The notes: generated by a model from the letters alone, not told the origin. Counted from the stretch's first letter, positions 53,192 to 62,646 are shown. The stretch: 64,000 nucleotides of DNA from Marinilactibacillus kalidii (GCF_017599325.1 NZ_JAGFVM010000037.1:43301-107300), one strand, 5' to 3'. A program made the numbers and translations.

Positions 53192-55609
53192 ATGAAAGTA
53201 TCATACAACTGGTTATCAGATTATTTGAATTTAGAAAAAACAACGCCTGAAGCGTTAGCGAACCAAATCACTTTGACGGGGATCGAAGTTGATAGTGTCA
53301 CTGAAATGGGTCAAGGACTTAAAAATCTTGTGGTAGGTGAAGTGAAGTCGATTGAGAAAATGGCAGACTCTGACCACTTAAATATTACACAAGTAGATGT
53401 AGGGGAAGCTGAGCTCTATCAAATCGTCTGTGGTGCACCTAACGTAGACAAAGGATTAAAAGTAATTGTAGCTTTACCTGGAGCTAGATTACCAGGTAAT
53501 TTTAAAATCAAGAAAAGCAAACTTAGAGGACATGTTTCAAATGGTATGCTTTGCGCGTTGGACGAATTAGGATTCTCAGAATCCGTCATTCCTAAACGAG
53601 CAGAAGATGGGGTGTATTTATTACCGGCTGATGCTGTAGTCGGTGAAAATGCCCTGTCTTATATCGGACTGGATGATGCACTGATCGACTTAGATATTAC
53701 ACCAAATAGAGCAGATGCAATGAGTATGCGCGGTGTAGCATTTGAAGCGGGCGCAATTTTATCACAAGTACCTACTTTTGAAACCGTTGAGATCGTTGAA
53801 GATCAATCGAGTAAAATAGCTGATTGGATCAGTGTATCAGTAGCTGACAAGACAGATTCCCCTTACTATAAAACACGTATTGTCAAAGAAGTGACCGTGC
53901 AAGAAAGTCCGTTGTGGTTACAACGTAGATTGATGACTGCTGGTATCCGACCAATTGATTCTGTTGTAGACGTAACCAACTATATCATGCTTGAATATGG
54001 TCAACCGATGCACGCATTCGACTATGATGCTATAGGCACGAAAACACTGCATGTCAGAAGAGCGAAAAAAGAAGAACAAATGATTACCTTAGACGGACAT
54101 GAAAGAAGCTTAACGACTGATAACCTTGTTGTAACGAACGGTGAAAAACCAGTAGCGCTAGCAGGTGTCATGGGTGGTCAGAACACACATGTGACGGAAG
54201 GGACGAAAACAGTCGTCTTGGAGTCAGCTGTTTTCGAATCTTCGCTCATTCGTAAGACTGCCCAATCATTAAATTTACGTAGCGAGTCTAGCTCAAGATT
54301 TGAACGAGGATTGAATTTGGGAACGATTGAAACTGCACTAGATCATGCTGCAGCATTAATGGCTGAAATTAGTAATGGAACAATTGTCTCTGGTATCGCA
54401 GACGCTGGTTCTGCTGAACCTACTGAAAAAACGGTATCGATTACGGTTGAAAAGATCAATCATTCTTTAGGAACAAATCTTTCAATTGAAGAAGTAGCCT
54501 CTATTTTTACACGTCTACAGTTTGATTATCAGCTGATTGAAGACCAATTTAACGTTACGGTTCCTTTAAGAAGATGGGATATCGCTATTGAAGCTGATTT
54601 ATTAGAAGAGGTTGCACGTATTTATGGCTATAACAAAATACCTTCCACGCTTCCAGTAATGGAATCAACACCTGGCGAGTTGGACGATAAACAGCGCCTT
54701 GTTCGCTATACACGTAGATTCCTTGAAGGTAGTGGATTAGCACAAACAATCAGCTATGCACTGACGACACCTGAAAAAGCCAAACGATTTAGTTTGAAAG
54801 CTTCTGAAACAACTGATTTGGATTGGCCAATGAGTGAGGAACACAAAACACTAAGACTGAGCTTAATTAGTGGATTACTTGATAACGCTGCATACAATAC
54901 AGCGCGTCAAATAAAAGATAATGCCCTTTACGAAGTTGGACATATTTTCTATCACAATCCTGAATCTGCACTTCCTATCGAAGAAGAACATGTAGCCGGA
55001 TTGATCACTGGATCACTGATGAATGAGACTTGGGCGAACAAAAAACAACCCGTTGATTTCTTTATGCTTAAAGGAATCGTTGAAGAGTGGCTAGAATCAA
55101 TCGGTTTTAACCAAGTTATCGAATTTGTAGCGACGCAAACACAAGAAGACTTCCATCCTGGTAGAACAGCTCAAATTAAAATTGGTGAAAACATCATTGG
55201 TGTAATTGGTCAAATTCACCCAGCGATTGCACAAAATAATGACTTAGAAGATGTTTATGCCTTTGAAGTTAGTATCGATGCATTAATTGATGCAGATAAA
55301 GATCCAGTTCGTTATCAATCGATTCCTAAATATCCAGGCACTTCTCGCGATATCGCTTTGCTTGTAAAAGAAGAAGTTACGCATAATCAAGTAATTGAAA
55401 CCATTGAAGAAAATGGTGGGAAATGGTTAAGAAATGTAAAACTGTTTGATCTATATCAAGGAGAGCATATTGAATCAGGTAAGAAATCGATTGCTTATTC
55501 ACTAGCTTACTTGAATCCAGAAGCAACATTAAAAGAAGAAGAAGTAAATAAAGACTTTGAAAAAGTAAAACAAGCATTGATTGAAAAATTAAATGCAGAA
55601 ATTCGTTAA
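53192..55609 (+). CDS. pheT: phenylalanyl-tRNA synthetase beta subunit
   Basis: 805 residues: N-terminal tRNA-binding (EMAP-like) domain (about 40-155; VVGEVKSIEKMADSDHLNITQVDVG), B3/B4 editing domain (ADAMSMRGVAFE..., RPIDSVVDVTNYIMLEYGQPMHAFD), B5, catalytic-like core and a C-terminal anticodon-binding fold (YPGTSRDIALLV). Six bases after pheS. Confidence 0.97.
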   Translation: MKVSYNWLSDYLNLEKTTPEALANQITLTGIEVDSVTEMGQGLKNLVVGEVKSIEKMADSDHLNITQVDVGEAELYQIVCGAPNVDKGLKVIVALPGARLPGNFKIKKSKLRGHVSNGMLCALDELGFSESVIPKRAEDGVYLLPADAVVGENALSYIGLDDALIDLDITPNRADAMSMRGVAFEAGAILSQVPTFETVEIVEDQSSKIADWISVSVADKTDSPYYKTRIVKEVTVQESPLWLQRRLMTAGIRPIDSVVDVTNYIMLEYGQPMHAFDYDAIGTKTLHVRRAKKEEQMITLDGHERSLTTDNLVVTNGEKPVALAGVMGGQNTHVTEGTKTVVLESAVFESSLIRKTAQSLNLRSESSSRFERGLNLGTIETALDHAAALMAEISNGTIVSGIADAGSAEPTEKTVSITVEKINHSLGTNLSIEEVASIFTRLQFDYQLIEDQFNVTVPLRRWDIAIEADLLEEVARIYGYNKIPSTLPVMESTPGELDDKQRLVRYTRRFLEGSGLAQTISYALTTPEKAKRFSLKASETTDLDWPMSEEHKTLRLSLISGLLDNAAYNTARQIKDNALYEVGHIFYHNPESALPIEEEHVAGLITGSLMNETWANKKQPVDFFMLKGIVEEWLESIGFNQVIEFVATQTQEDFHPGRTAQIKIGENIIGVIGQIHPAIAQNNDLEDVYAFEVSIDALIDADKDPVRYQSIPKYPGTSRDIALLVKEEVTHNQVIETIEENGGKWLRNVKLFDLYQGEHIESGKKSIAYSLAYLNPEATLKEEEVNKDFEKVKQALIEKLNAEIR

Positions 55610-55625
55610 TAACCATTGAATGAAA

Positions 55626-55673
55626 TAAAAAGAGTTGGCCCTATGTAGAGATACATTGGACCAACTCTTTTTC
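55626..55673 (+). terminator. terminator of pheST
   Basis: AAAAAGAGTTGG pairs with CCAACTCTTTTT around a 22-base loop. Confidence 0.88.
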
Positions 55674-55678
55674 TATAA

Positions 55679-55706
55679 ATCAGCTACTAGAAATTCAGTA
55701 GCTGAT
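55679..55706. repeat. 10-bp inverted repeat between pheT and zapA
   Basis: ATCAGCTACT and AGTAGCTGAT with an 8-base centre, just after the pheST terminator. No T-run follows, so it is not a plain terminator; role unknown. Confidence 0.5.
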
Positions 55707-55830
55707 AGCGTTGAAAGCATCAAAAAATGAGTAATCCAATAGTAGAAGATGTAAATAATAAGCAATTGGTGCAAGATTGTCGCTTTCATGTTATTATAAT
55801 AGAGAATTTGTATATCTAGGAGGCAGGTCT

Positions 55831-56097
55831 ATGCCTGAAGAAAAGAGAAGATTCAAAGCGAAAATAGCTGGTGAAACCTACACAATCGTTGGTCCACGCT
55901 CAGAAGAACATATGAAAACTGTTGCGAAAACAGTAGATGAGCAGATGACCCAACTCAAAGAGATGACGAAAGGTCTCGATCCAGAAAAAAGAGCCATGCT
56001 AATGGCAATCAATGCTGTTTCTGATCAGCTTGAAACAAAAAAGAAAATGCTAAAGCTAGAAGAAAGAATAAAAGAACTGGAAAATGAACGTTCATAA
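55831..56097 (+). CDS. zapA: cell division protein ZapA
   Basis: 88 residues from ATG 55831 (TAGGAGG upstream); an 18-codon extension has no ribosome site. The beta-hairpin start FKAKIAGETYTIVGPRSEEHMKTVAKTVDEQM and the following coiled coil are typical. ZapA bundles FtsZ filaments at mid-cell. It precedes cvpA and mutS2, the conserved Bacilli order. Confidence 0.92.
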   Translation: MPEEKRRFKAKIAGETYTIVGPRSEEHMKTVAKTVDEQMTQLKEMTKGLDPEKRAMLMAINAVSDQLETKKKMLKLEERIKELENERS

Positions 56098-56137
56098 AGT
56101 GACTCGATCGTTTGGCCATTAAGGAGCGTAAAGTATC

Positions 56138-56713
56138 ATGGTATTAACATTAATCATCATTCTATTATTACTCATTTCCCTTTATAGTGGGGCAAGAAGA
56201 GGATTGATTCTTCAGTTAGTCTTAACGATTGGTTATTCGATTTCTTTTTATTTTGCCTTAAAGTACTATCAAGAAATCAGTGAGTATGTAAAATTACTTG
56301 TCCCGTACCCTAGTCCTGTATCTGCTACAGATAATCCCTTTGTTTTGTATGGTAAGGAAATAGTTTTCAACTTAGATCAAGCCTTTTATAATGGAGTAGG
56401 ATTTGTAGGGATATTGCTTGTAGGCTGGATCGCCACACGCTTCATTGGGGGATTATTGAAGTTTATTACTGAAATCCCTATATTGAAGCAACTGAATGCA
56501 ATCGGTGGTGCGATTATTGGCGTACTCGTGCAATACGTAGGAATCTTTCTAATCTTATTCTTACTGTCGGTAGTCCCTCTTGATATGATTCAAAATCAAT
56601 TCGACGCTAGTCCAATTGCTAGAAAAATTGTCTCTGACACACCAGAATTATCGAGAAACGTATACGATTGGTGGGTCACGGAAGGCTTAGAAGAAGATAT
56701 CGTAACTGAATAA
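56138..56713 (+). CDS. CvpA-family membrane protein
   Basis: 191 residues, about four membrane segments (3-20, 22-42, 83-105 and 120-145). Family phrases: LYSGARRGLILQLVLTIGYSISFYFALKYY and FIGGLLKFITEIPILKQLNAIGGAIIGVL. CvpA proteins affect toxin resistance and envelope homeostasis in various bacteria; the mechanism is unclear. AAGGAG stands 11 bases before the ATG. Confidence 0.9.
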   Translation: MVLTLIIILLLLISLYSGARRGLILQLVLTIGYSISFYFALKYYQEISEYVKLLVPYPSPVSATDNPFVLYGKEIVFNLDQAFYNGVGFVGILLVGWIATRFIGGLLKFITEIPILKQLNAIGGAIIGVLVQYVGIFLILFLLSVVPLDMIQNQFDASPIARKIVSDTPELSRNVYDWWVTEGLEEDIVTE

Positions 56714-56750
56714 TTGTAAATTGAAATAGCATCAGGTAATTGAATAAAAT

Positions 56751-56803
56751 GGTGTTGATCCAGTTTGCGTTGTTTCTAACGTGTAACTATCAACACCTTT
56801 TTT
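56751..56803 (+). terminator. terminator or attenuator immediately before mutS2
   Basis: GGTGTTGAT (56751-56759) pairs with ATCAACACC (56789-56797); inner arms AGTT/AACT and CGTT/AACG extend it, then six Ts. It ends 40 bases before the mutS2 start codon, leaving little room for a separate promoter. Confidence 0.82.
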
Positions 56804-56843
56804 GTCGGTAATGAACGAAAATGAAATAGAAAGGCTTGATAGA

Positions 56844-59231
56844 ATGAAGATGGAAATCGAAAAATCATTTAAGACACTCGATTTTCCTAAGGTAATGAAC
56901 CAGCTTGCAACACATGCAGTTTCAAGCTTAGGAAAAGATAAAGTGCTGGCACTCTCACCTTCTTCGGACTATGAGGAAGTCAAGATAAGACAAGAAGAAA
57001 CAGACGATGGTGTTCGCATAATGAAAATGAGAGGTGGTATTCCACTCTCGCCATTTATAGATGTCAGACCGCATTTAAAACGTGCCAATATAGGTGCTTC
57101 ACTAAACGGACAAGAGATTGCTCAGATTGGGAAAGTCATTCGCAGTGTTCGAGAAATCAGCCAGTTTTTTGAGCAACTCAAAGAAGATGAAATCGAGCTG
57201 AATCAACTTTACAAAGTTACGAATCAGTTTGTATCATTAAGACCGCTTGAAAGAGCCATTGATGCCGTGGTGGATGAAGGTGGCTACGTCTTGGATGACG
57301 CTAGTACACAGTTAAGAAGTATTCGAACAGCGATTAAACGAACTGAGAGTAGTGTGCGCCAAAAACTTGAGAATATTGTTAGAGGAAGTCAAGCAAGGTT
57401 TTTAACAGATGCCATTATCACCATGCGAAATGACCGCTATGTCATTCCTGTTAAACATGAAAATCGGACAACTTTTGGCGGTGTTGTGCATGACCAAAGT
57501 TCGACTGGTCAGACGTTATTTATTGAGCCACAGAGTGTTGTCGATTTAAATAATCGATTAAAACAATATCAAAGTGAAGAACGTACAGAAGTGGAAAGAA
57601 TTCTAGCAGAATTGACGAACGATATCATGCCGCATACAGAGGAGATCGCACAGAATATGACGGTACTCACGCTTTTGGATTTTGTGAATGCAAAAGCGAA
57701 GTATGCAAGAGAAGTCAAAGGTGTCAGACCTTTAATTAGTAAAGAAAATCATGTTTCTTTCTTGCAAGCGAGACATCCTTTATTAGAAGAAAAAGATGTT
57801 GTTGCAAATGATTTGATTCTTGGAGAAAATTATAAAACAATGATCATCACTGGACCGAATACTGGTGGTAAAACGGTCGCTTTAAAAACACTTGGATTAC
57901 TTCAATTGATGGGACAGTCAGGCTTACAGCTTCCGGTAGAGGAAGAAAGTGTCATGGGTGTATTTTCTAGTGTATTTGCAGATATTGGAGATGAACAGTC
58001 CATTGAACAGAGTCTGTCGACTTTTTCTTCTCATATGACAAATATCGTTAATATTTTGAATAAAATTGATGAAAATAGTTTGATTTTGCTAGATGAACTT
58101 GGCGCCGGAACCGATCCTCAAGAAGGTGCAGCCTTAGCGATTGCGATGCTAGATGCAATAGCCGCTAAAGGAAGTTACGTGTTGATCACTTCTCATTATC
58201 CTGAACTAAAAGCCTATGGATACAATCGACCGCAAACGATCAATGCAAGTATGGAATTTGACGTTCAGACATTAAGTCCTACTTATCGTTTATTGATTGG
58301 GATTCCAGGGAGAAGTAACGCGTTTGAAATCGCCAAACGCTTAGGGTTAGCAGAACCGATTATCGATTCTGCTAGACAACTCATGAGTGGTGAAAGTCAA
58401 AGTGTCGATGAGATGATTCAAGATCTCGAAGCTAAACGCAAACAGGCTGATCAAGAAACTGTGCATGCGCGTAAAGAATTAAGAGATGCACAAAAAATCC
58501 ACAATGATTTAAAAACGGCTTTTAGTGATTATGCTTCAGAAAAAGAACGACTCCAAGAAAAAGCAGAAGCAGAAGCCAATAAAATTGTTGAACAAGCTCA
58601 AAAAGATGCTAATAAAATCATTGAAGACCTTAGACAGAGACAACTTGAAGGACAATCGGGTGCGAATGTTAAAGAGCATGAGTTCATCGATGCGCAAACT
58701 AAATTGTCAAATTTAAGATCGGAAGAAGCAGCTCTTAAGAAAAATAAAGTGCTTCAAAAACAAAAACGCAAAAATGAGCGCAAAAATGAATTGAAAACAG
58801 GTGATTCAGTTCAAGTAGAGTCGTTAGGTCAAAAAGGAACGATTGTCGAGAAAGCCGGAAACAAACAGTGGGTCGTACAAATGGGTATGCTGAAGATGAA
58901 ATTAGCTGAAAGTGATTTGACCCTCACACAAGCAGAGAAAGAGCCTAAGCAAAGTCGTGCGTCACTGAGATCTCATTCGGTTGGCTCGGTTTCTACGGAA
59001 ATCGATTTGAGAGGAGAACGTGTAGAAGCAGCACTGAATCGCTTGGATCAGTATCTTGATCAAGCTATCCTTTCTAATTATCCCAAGGTAACGATTATTC
59101 ATGGAATGGGGACTGGTGCAGTTAGAAAAGGTGTACATGAGTATCTTAAAAAGCATACCCAAGTGAAGACCTACTCGGATGCCCCTGCTAATCAAGGTGG
59201 TAGTGGGGCAACAAACGTTACTTTCAAATAA
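56844..59231 (+). CDS. mutS2: MutS2 (Smr-domain MutS homologue)
   Basis: 795 residues from ATG 56844, behind GAAAGG with 9-base spacing; that gives the usual family start (MEIEKSFKTLDFPKVMNQLATHAVS). The ATPase has Walker A GPNTGGKTV and Walker B ILLDELGAGTDPQEGAAL; a coiled coil (about 510-640) leads to a KOW-like patch and a C-terminal Smr nuclease domain (IDLRGERVEAALNRL, IIHGMGTGAVRKGV). MutS2 suppresses recombination and, in B. subtilis, splits collided ribosomes. It lies directly after a terminator-like hairpin. Confidence 0.95.
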   Translation: MKMEIEKSFKTLDFPKVMNQLATHAVSSLGKDKVLALSPSSDYEEVKIRQEETDDGVRIMKMRGGIPLSPFIDVRPHLKRANIGASLNGQEIAQIGKVIRSVREISQFFEQLKEDEIELNQLYKVTNQFVSLRPLERAIDAVVDEGGYVLDDASTQLRSIRTAIKRTESSVRQKLENIVRGSQARFLTDAIITMRNDRYVIPVKHENRTTFGGVVHDQSSTGQTLFIEPQSVVDLNNRLKQYQSEERTEVERILAELTNDIMPHTEEIAQNMTVLTLLDFVNAKAKYAREVKGVRPLISKENHVSFLQARHPLLEEKDVVANDLILGENYKTMIITGPNTGGKTVALKTLGLLQLMGQSGLQLPVEEESVMGVFSSVFADIGDEQSIEQSLSTFSSHMTNIVNILNKIDENSLILLDELGAGTDPQEGAALAIAMLDAIAAKGSYVLITSHYPELKAYGYNRPQTINASMEFDVQTLSPTYRLLIGIPGRSNAFEIAKRLGLAEPIIDSARQLMSGESQSVDEMIQDLEAKRKQADQETVHARKELRDAQKIHNDLKTAFSDYASEKERLQEKAEAEANKIVEQAQKDANKIIEDLRQRQLEGQSGANVKEHEFIDAQTKLSNLRSEEAALKKNKVLQKQKRKNERKNELKTGDSVQVESLGQKGTIVEKAGNKQWVVQMGMLKMKLAESDLTLTQAEKEPKQSRASLRSHSVGSVSTEIDLRGERVEAALNRLDQYLDQAILSNYPKVTIIHGMGTGAVRKGVHEYLKKHTQVKTYSDAPANQGGSGATNVTFK

Positions 59232-59262
59232 ACAAATACGGATTTATGAAAAAAGGCGTATT

Positions 59263-59294
59263 GATTAGATTTTTTATCTAATCTTTGGTATACT
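59263..59294 (+). promoter_or_regulatory. hairpin and extended -10 promoter of trxA
   Basis: GATTAGAT-TTTTT-ATCTAATC (59263-59283) is followed by TGG-TATACT (59287? to 59294), an extended -10 (TGN) element. The repeat may end mutS2, be an operator for trxA, or both. Confidence 0.5.
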
Positions 59295-59349
59295 GTTTTT
59301 GTTGCAATAAAACTTACTTTTTATAAGTTGATACTAGGAGGATTTTATT

Positions 59350-59661
59350 ATGGTAAAAGAATTAACAGATAATACTTTTGAAGATCAAACAGAATCAGGA
59401 CTAACACTCGTTGATTTTTGGGCTACTTGGTGTGGACCTTGTCGCATGCAATCACCAGTTATCGATCAATTAGATGAAGAATCAACTGGAGACGTTTCTT
59501 ATTATAAAATGGACGTTGATGCTAACCCAGAAACACCAAGTAAATTTGGCATTATGAGTATTCCTACACTACTTGTTAAAAAAGACGGCGAAGTTGTGGA
59601 AAAATTAATTGGCTATCACAGTAAAGAACAAATTGAGTCTACACTAGCAAAACATAAGTAA
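59350..59661 (+). CDS. trxA: thioredoxin
   Basis: 103 residues with the redox site WCGPC (27-31; Cys28 and Cys31) after VDFWAT, and the cis-proline in SIPTLLV. It keeps cytosolic thiols reduced and would feed the peroxidase-type enzyme at 26.6 kb. CTAGGAGGATTTTATT precedes the ATG. Confidence 0.97.
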   Translation: MVKELTDNTFEDQTESGLTLVDFWATWCGPCRMQSPVIDQLDEESTGDVSYYKMDVDANPETPSKFGIMSIPTLLVKKDGEVVEKLIGYHSKEQIESTLAKHK

Positions 59662-59680
59662 GACTTAACCGTTACCGAGA

Positions 59681-59764
59681 AACAGTCCTTATTTAAGTGT
59701 TGTCCTGGATTGGCTAGTAAACTAGTCACTGTTCCAGAAACATTAAATAACGGACTGTTTTTTT
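59681..59764 (+). terminator. unusually long layered hairpin ending trxA
   Basis: ACAGTCC/GGACTGT, TTATTTAA/TTAAATAA, TGTT/AACA, CTGGA/TCCAG and CTAGT/ACTAG pair in order toward a small central loop, and seven Ts follow. At about 80 bases it is far longer than the other terminators here. Confidence 0.8.
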
Positions 59765-60036
59765 AGTGCTAAAATTTCAAAGATTTATCGATTTTAAATG
59801 TGTCAGTTTTTCAACAGCGAATTCACAAATGAGGTCAATTTCTCCCAATGGGTATCAATTGTAAACGATTTGAGCTAAACTGAATGTAATGATATATGTA
59901 CTTGGAAAATTGAGATAAATTCGTCCGGAGTATAACAAAGTTAATATAGTCCGATTTCGATTTTATACAACTTGTTATTTTTAAGCAAGTGATGTCCGTA
60001 ATATGTCCACTTAGGGAAGAAACGGAGTGAGCAATA
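59765..60036. other. gap without a gene
   Basis: About 270 AT-rich bases. A sequence near the CcpA cre pattern (ATTGTAAACGATTTGA, 59858-59873; one mismatch) and TTGAGC-17-TATATG are weak hints of a promoter for the small gene that follows. Nothing else is seen. Confidence 0.4.
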
Positions 60037-60321
60037 ATGACCCAAAATAGAACCCTTAAGACCGAACTAGAAGATGCGTTGAAGTATGGCTATGTTGTTG
60101 AATGTAAAGATAAAACCGTGCATCTTTCAGTAGAAGCAAGGGATGTTTTCCGGAACGCCGATGATGAGATTGATTGTCCCTTGGATGTTGTACTGAGAAA
60201 GAATGACTATTCGTTACAAGATCTTATGTCTTGGGATGCTAGAGAAGTTAGGTTCATCCAATTTGATGATAATCATACTGAAATCACTCTAAATAGTGTA
60301 TGTTTAAATGTAAACTTGTAG
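60037..60321 (+). CDS. small hypothetical protein
   Basis: 94 residues; I do not recognise it. It is soluble, acidic in the middle, with strand-like stretches (KYGYVVECKDKTVHLSVEA, EVRFIQFDDNHTEITLNSVCLNVNL), which suggests a small beta-rich fold. ATG 60037 follows ACGGAGTGAGCAATA, an acceptable ribosome site. It stands alone, transcribed like its neighbours, and ends at the weak hairpin 60371-60400. Confidence 0.65.
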   Translation: MTQNRTLKTELEDALKYGYVVECKDKTVHLSVEARDVFRNADDEIDCPLDVVLRKNDYSLQDLMSWDAREVRFIQFDDNHTEITLNSVCLNVNL

Positions 60322-60370
60322 GACTTGATTAAAAAAACTGAATAGTATAATAATCAAGAGTTTTTGAAAA

Positions 60371-60400
60371 TTAAGCTATGAACGCCTTAGCTTTATTTTT
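60371..60400 (+). terminator. terminator of the small hypothetical gene
   Basis: AAGCTA pairs with TAGCTT, then TATTTTT. Confidence 0.6.
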
Positions 60401-60429
60401 GAATACTTTTTTTTTGCTTAAATGACAAA

Positions 60430-60477
60430 ACAAAAAAACCAATCCCTGTATGCGTCAAAGGACGATAAGGATTGGCA
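60430..60477 (-). terminator. terminator of the YslB-like gene
   Basis: CCAATCC (60439-60445) pairs with GGATTGG (60469-60475); the plus-strand A-run at 60432-60438 is the T-run on the minus strand. Confidence 0.8.
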
Positions 60478-60482
60478 TGATA

Positions 60483-60911
60483 CTAATGATGCGTAAGTGG
60501 TTCGTTAGGATCAGTTTGTACATAAATTACAGCTTGATCTTTTTTTTCGTTTACTTCATAAATGGCCTCTGTAAAGATTTGATGAATTTCTTGATGTTGT
60601 TGAGCAAGAAACCCAGCTTCAAGTGAAAATGAAGCGACATTTCTATCTGTTAACCTTGCCGTTACAATTAGACCCGACAAGACATATTCTTTTTTATTTT
60701 TCTTCTCATTAGCTAAAGAAAGATGGCCAAATCCGTTATCCTCGAACAGCTGAATAAGAGACTGTTCATCGTCAACAATTGATGTTCTCGCTAATTCTTT
60801 TCCAGCCCAGTATAAAATATCATCCATTTCTTCACCTAATAGATTTGGAAGTAATTGCTCTCTAAGTAGCATCAAGGGCTTGATCTCTTTCATCTGATTC
60901 TCTTCTATCAA
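60483..60911 (-). CDS. YslB-like (DUF2507) protein
   Basis: 142 residues. LLREQLLPNLLGEEMDDILYWAGKELAR is the family signature. The start is TTG 60911, chosen because GAGGTGA lies 8 bases upstream; ATG six codons later has no ribosome site. YslB relatives belong to a fold related to haem/NO- or V4R-type small-molecule binding domains, but no function is established. In Bacilli it often lies near murI, as here (divergent). Confidence 0.82.
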   Translation of the reverse strand: MIEENQMKEIKPLMLLREQLLPNLLGEEMDDILYWAGKELARTSIVDDEQSLIQLFEDNGFGHLSLANEKKNKKEYVLSGLIVTARLTDRNVASFSLEAGFLAQQHQEIHQIFTEAIYEVNEKKDQAVIYVQTDPNEPLTHH

Positions 60912-61191
60912 AATACTTTCACCTCAACGTAAACTATTTTACTTTCAGTATTATAACGTACATGCCTGAGCATTTCTAATAAAATCAAAAAATACACTGA
61001 GAAAATCATTTATTAATCTAAATTTTATGATACTTATCTAAATTTAAACATCGTTCTGCTTGCGATTTTTATGTAAAAAAGAGAAAATATAGTGTATCAT
61101 TAAAATGACTTATTTAGATAATGAAGTTAAGAACAAAACGATACGAGATCGCCTGACTGATCAGCGTATGGTTTAAAAAGGTTGTCAGAAT

Positions 61192-62028
61192 ATGAAAAAG
61201 CAAGCAATCGGATTACTAGATTCAGGTGTTGGTGGACTCACCGTAATGAAAGAAGCAATGAAGCAACTACCAAATGAATCTTTTTACTATATCGGAGATA
61301 CAGCTAGATGTCCATATGGACCAAGACCAAAAGAGCAAGTGAAAGAATTTACTTGGGATCTAACCAAGTTTCTATTAGAGAAAAACATAAAAATGCTTAT
61401 TATAGCTTGTAATACGGCTACAGCTGCGGCTTTGCCCGAATTAAAGAAAGTGCTCGATATTCCTGTTATCGGCGTTATTCTTCCGGGTAGCCGCGCAGCG
61501 ATCAAGACGACTCAAATGAATCGTATAGGAATTATTGGAACTGAGGGAACAATCCTTTCTGGAGAATATAAGAAAGCTATCACGAAAAAGCAAGCCAATA
61601 CGTCTGTATTTAGTCAAGCATGCCCAAAATTCGTCCCTTTGATTGAAAGTAACCAATTTAGTAGCGCAATCGCTAAAAAGGTGGTTACGGAAAGTTTACA
61701 AGGATTACGTAAGCAAAAAGTGGATACACTTGTAATGGGGTGCACGCACTATCCATTACTAAGACCATTAATCCAGAACGTTATGGGAGATACAGTGACT
61801 TTGATTGATTCTGGTGCTGAAACGGTTAATGAAGTGAGTGTACTACTGGATTACTATGATATGGCAGAAGAAAAATCTGAACAACCCAACGAAAGAAAAT
61901 TTTATACCACTGGTTCAGTCAATATGTTTAAAGAAATTGCATCTGACTGGTTGGAATTGAATGAGCTTGAAGTGGAACAGGTCTCCATAGCTAGATTGAA
62001 AGGAATTATAGATAATGAAAGAACCTAA
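61192..62028 (+). CDS. murI: glutamate racemase
   Basis: 278 residues. IGLLDSGVGGLTVMKEA, the first catalytic Cys in IIACNTATAAAL and the second in VMGCTHYPLL are all present. Makes D-glutamate for peptidoglycan. AAAAGGTTGTCAGAAT precedes the ATG. Overlaps rdgB by 14 bases. Confidence 0.96.
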   Translation: MKKQAIGLLDSGVGGLTVMKEAMKQLPNESFYYIGDTARCPYGPRPKEQVKEFTWDLTKFLLEKNIKMLIIACNTATAAALPELKKVLDIPVIGVILPGSRAAIKTTQMNRIGIIGTEGTILSGEYKKAITKKQANTSVFSQACPKFVPLIESNQFSSAIAKKVVTESLQGLRKQKVDTLVMGCTHYPLLRPLIQNVMGDTVTLIDSGAETVNEVSVLLDYYDMAEEKSEQPNERKFYTTGSVNMFKEIASDWLELNELEVEQVSIARLKGIIDNERT

Positions 62029-62629
62029 ACAAAAATATATTGTGATTGCGACTGAAAATAAAGGTAAAGCAGCAGAATTCAAGTCAATATTTGAAAAACA
62101 AGGATTAGAAATTCGTACGCTTCACGATTTTCCGGCATTGGAAAGTGTAGAAGAAACAGGTGAAACATTTGCTGAAAATGCCTTATTAAAAGCAGAAAGT
62201 ATCGCTGAGTCTTTAAATACGATGGTTTTAGCAGATGACTCTGGGCTTAAAGTAGATGCACTGCATGGTCAGCCCGGGATTTATTCGGCACGATTTGCTG
62301 GAGAAGATAAAAATGATGCTAGAAATAATGCTAAATTATTAGGTGAATTGGCGGAATTACCTGAGAGCGAAAGAACAGCTCAGTTCCATTGTACGCTAGC
62401 TTTAGCGGCGCCGAATAAAGAGAGCATGACCATTGAGGGAGAACTAGAAGGTATCATTCTCGGGATTCCAAGAGGTCAAAATGGATTTGGCTATGATTCG
62501 TTGTTTTACGTTCCAGAAAAAGAAAAAAGCCTAGCAGAACTATCTCAATCTGAAAAGAATGAAATCAGTCATCGAGCAATTGCTGTTAGAAAACTGGAAA
62601 ACGTTTTAGGTGAGTGGATTTCAAATTAA
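62015..62629 (+). CDS. rdgB: XTP/dITP diphosphatase (non-canonical purine NTP pyrophosphatase)
   Basis: 204 residues. IVIATENKGKAAEF, the acidic metal site VLADDSGLKVDALHGQPGIYSARFAG and NGFGYDSLFYVPE with SHRAIAVRKL are the RdgB/HAM1 marks. It hydrolyses ITP, dITP and XTP to keep them out of DNA and RNA. Begins inside murI. Confidence 0.95.
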   Translation: MKEPKQKYIVIATENKGKAAEFKSIFEKQGLEIRTLHDFPALESVEETGETFAENALLKAESIAESLNTMVLADDSGLKVDALHGQPGIYSARFAGEDKNDARNNAKLLGELAELPESERTAQFHCTLALAAPNKESMTIEGELEGIILGIPRGQNGFGYDSLFYVPEKEKSLAELSQSEKNEISHRAIAVRKLENVLGEWISN

Positions 62630-62646
62630 TTCGAGGAGTGGAATCA

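Noticed and set aside
59858..59873. cre-like catabolite site before the small hypothetical gene
   Set aside because: One key base is wrong and it is a single weak match; kept only as a hint in the gap entry.
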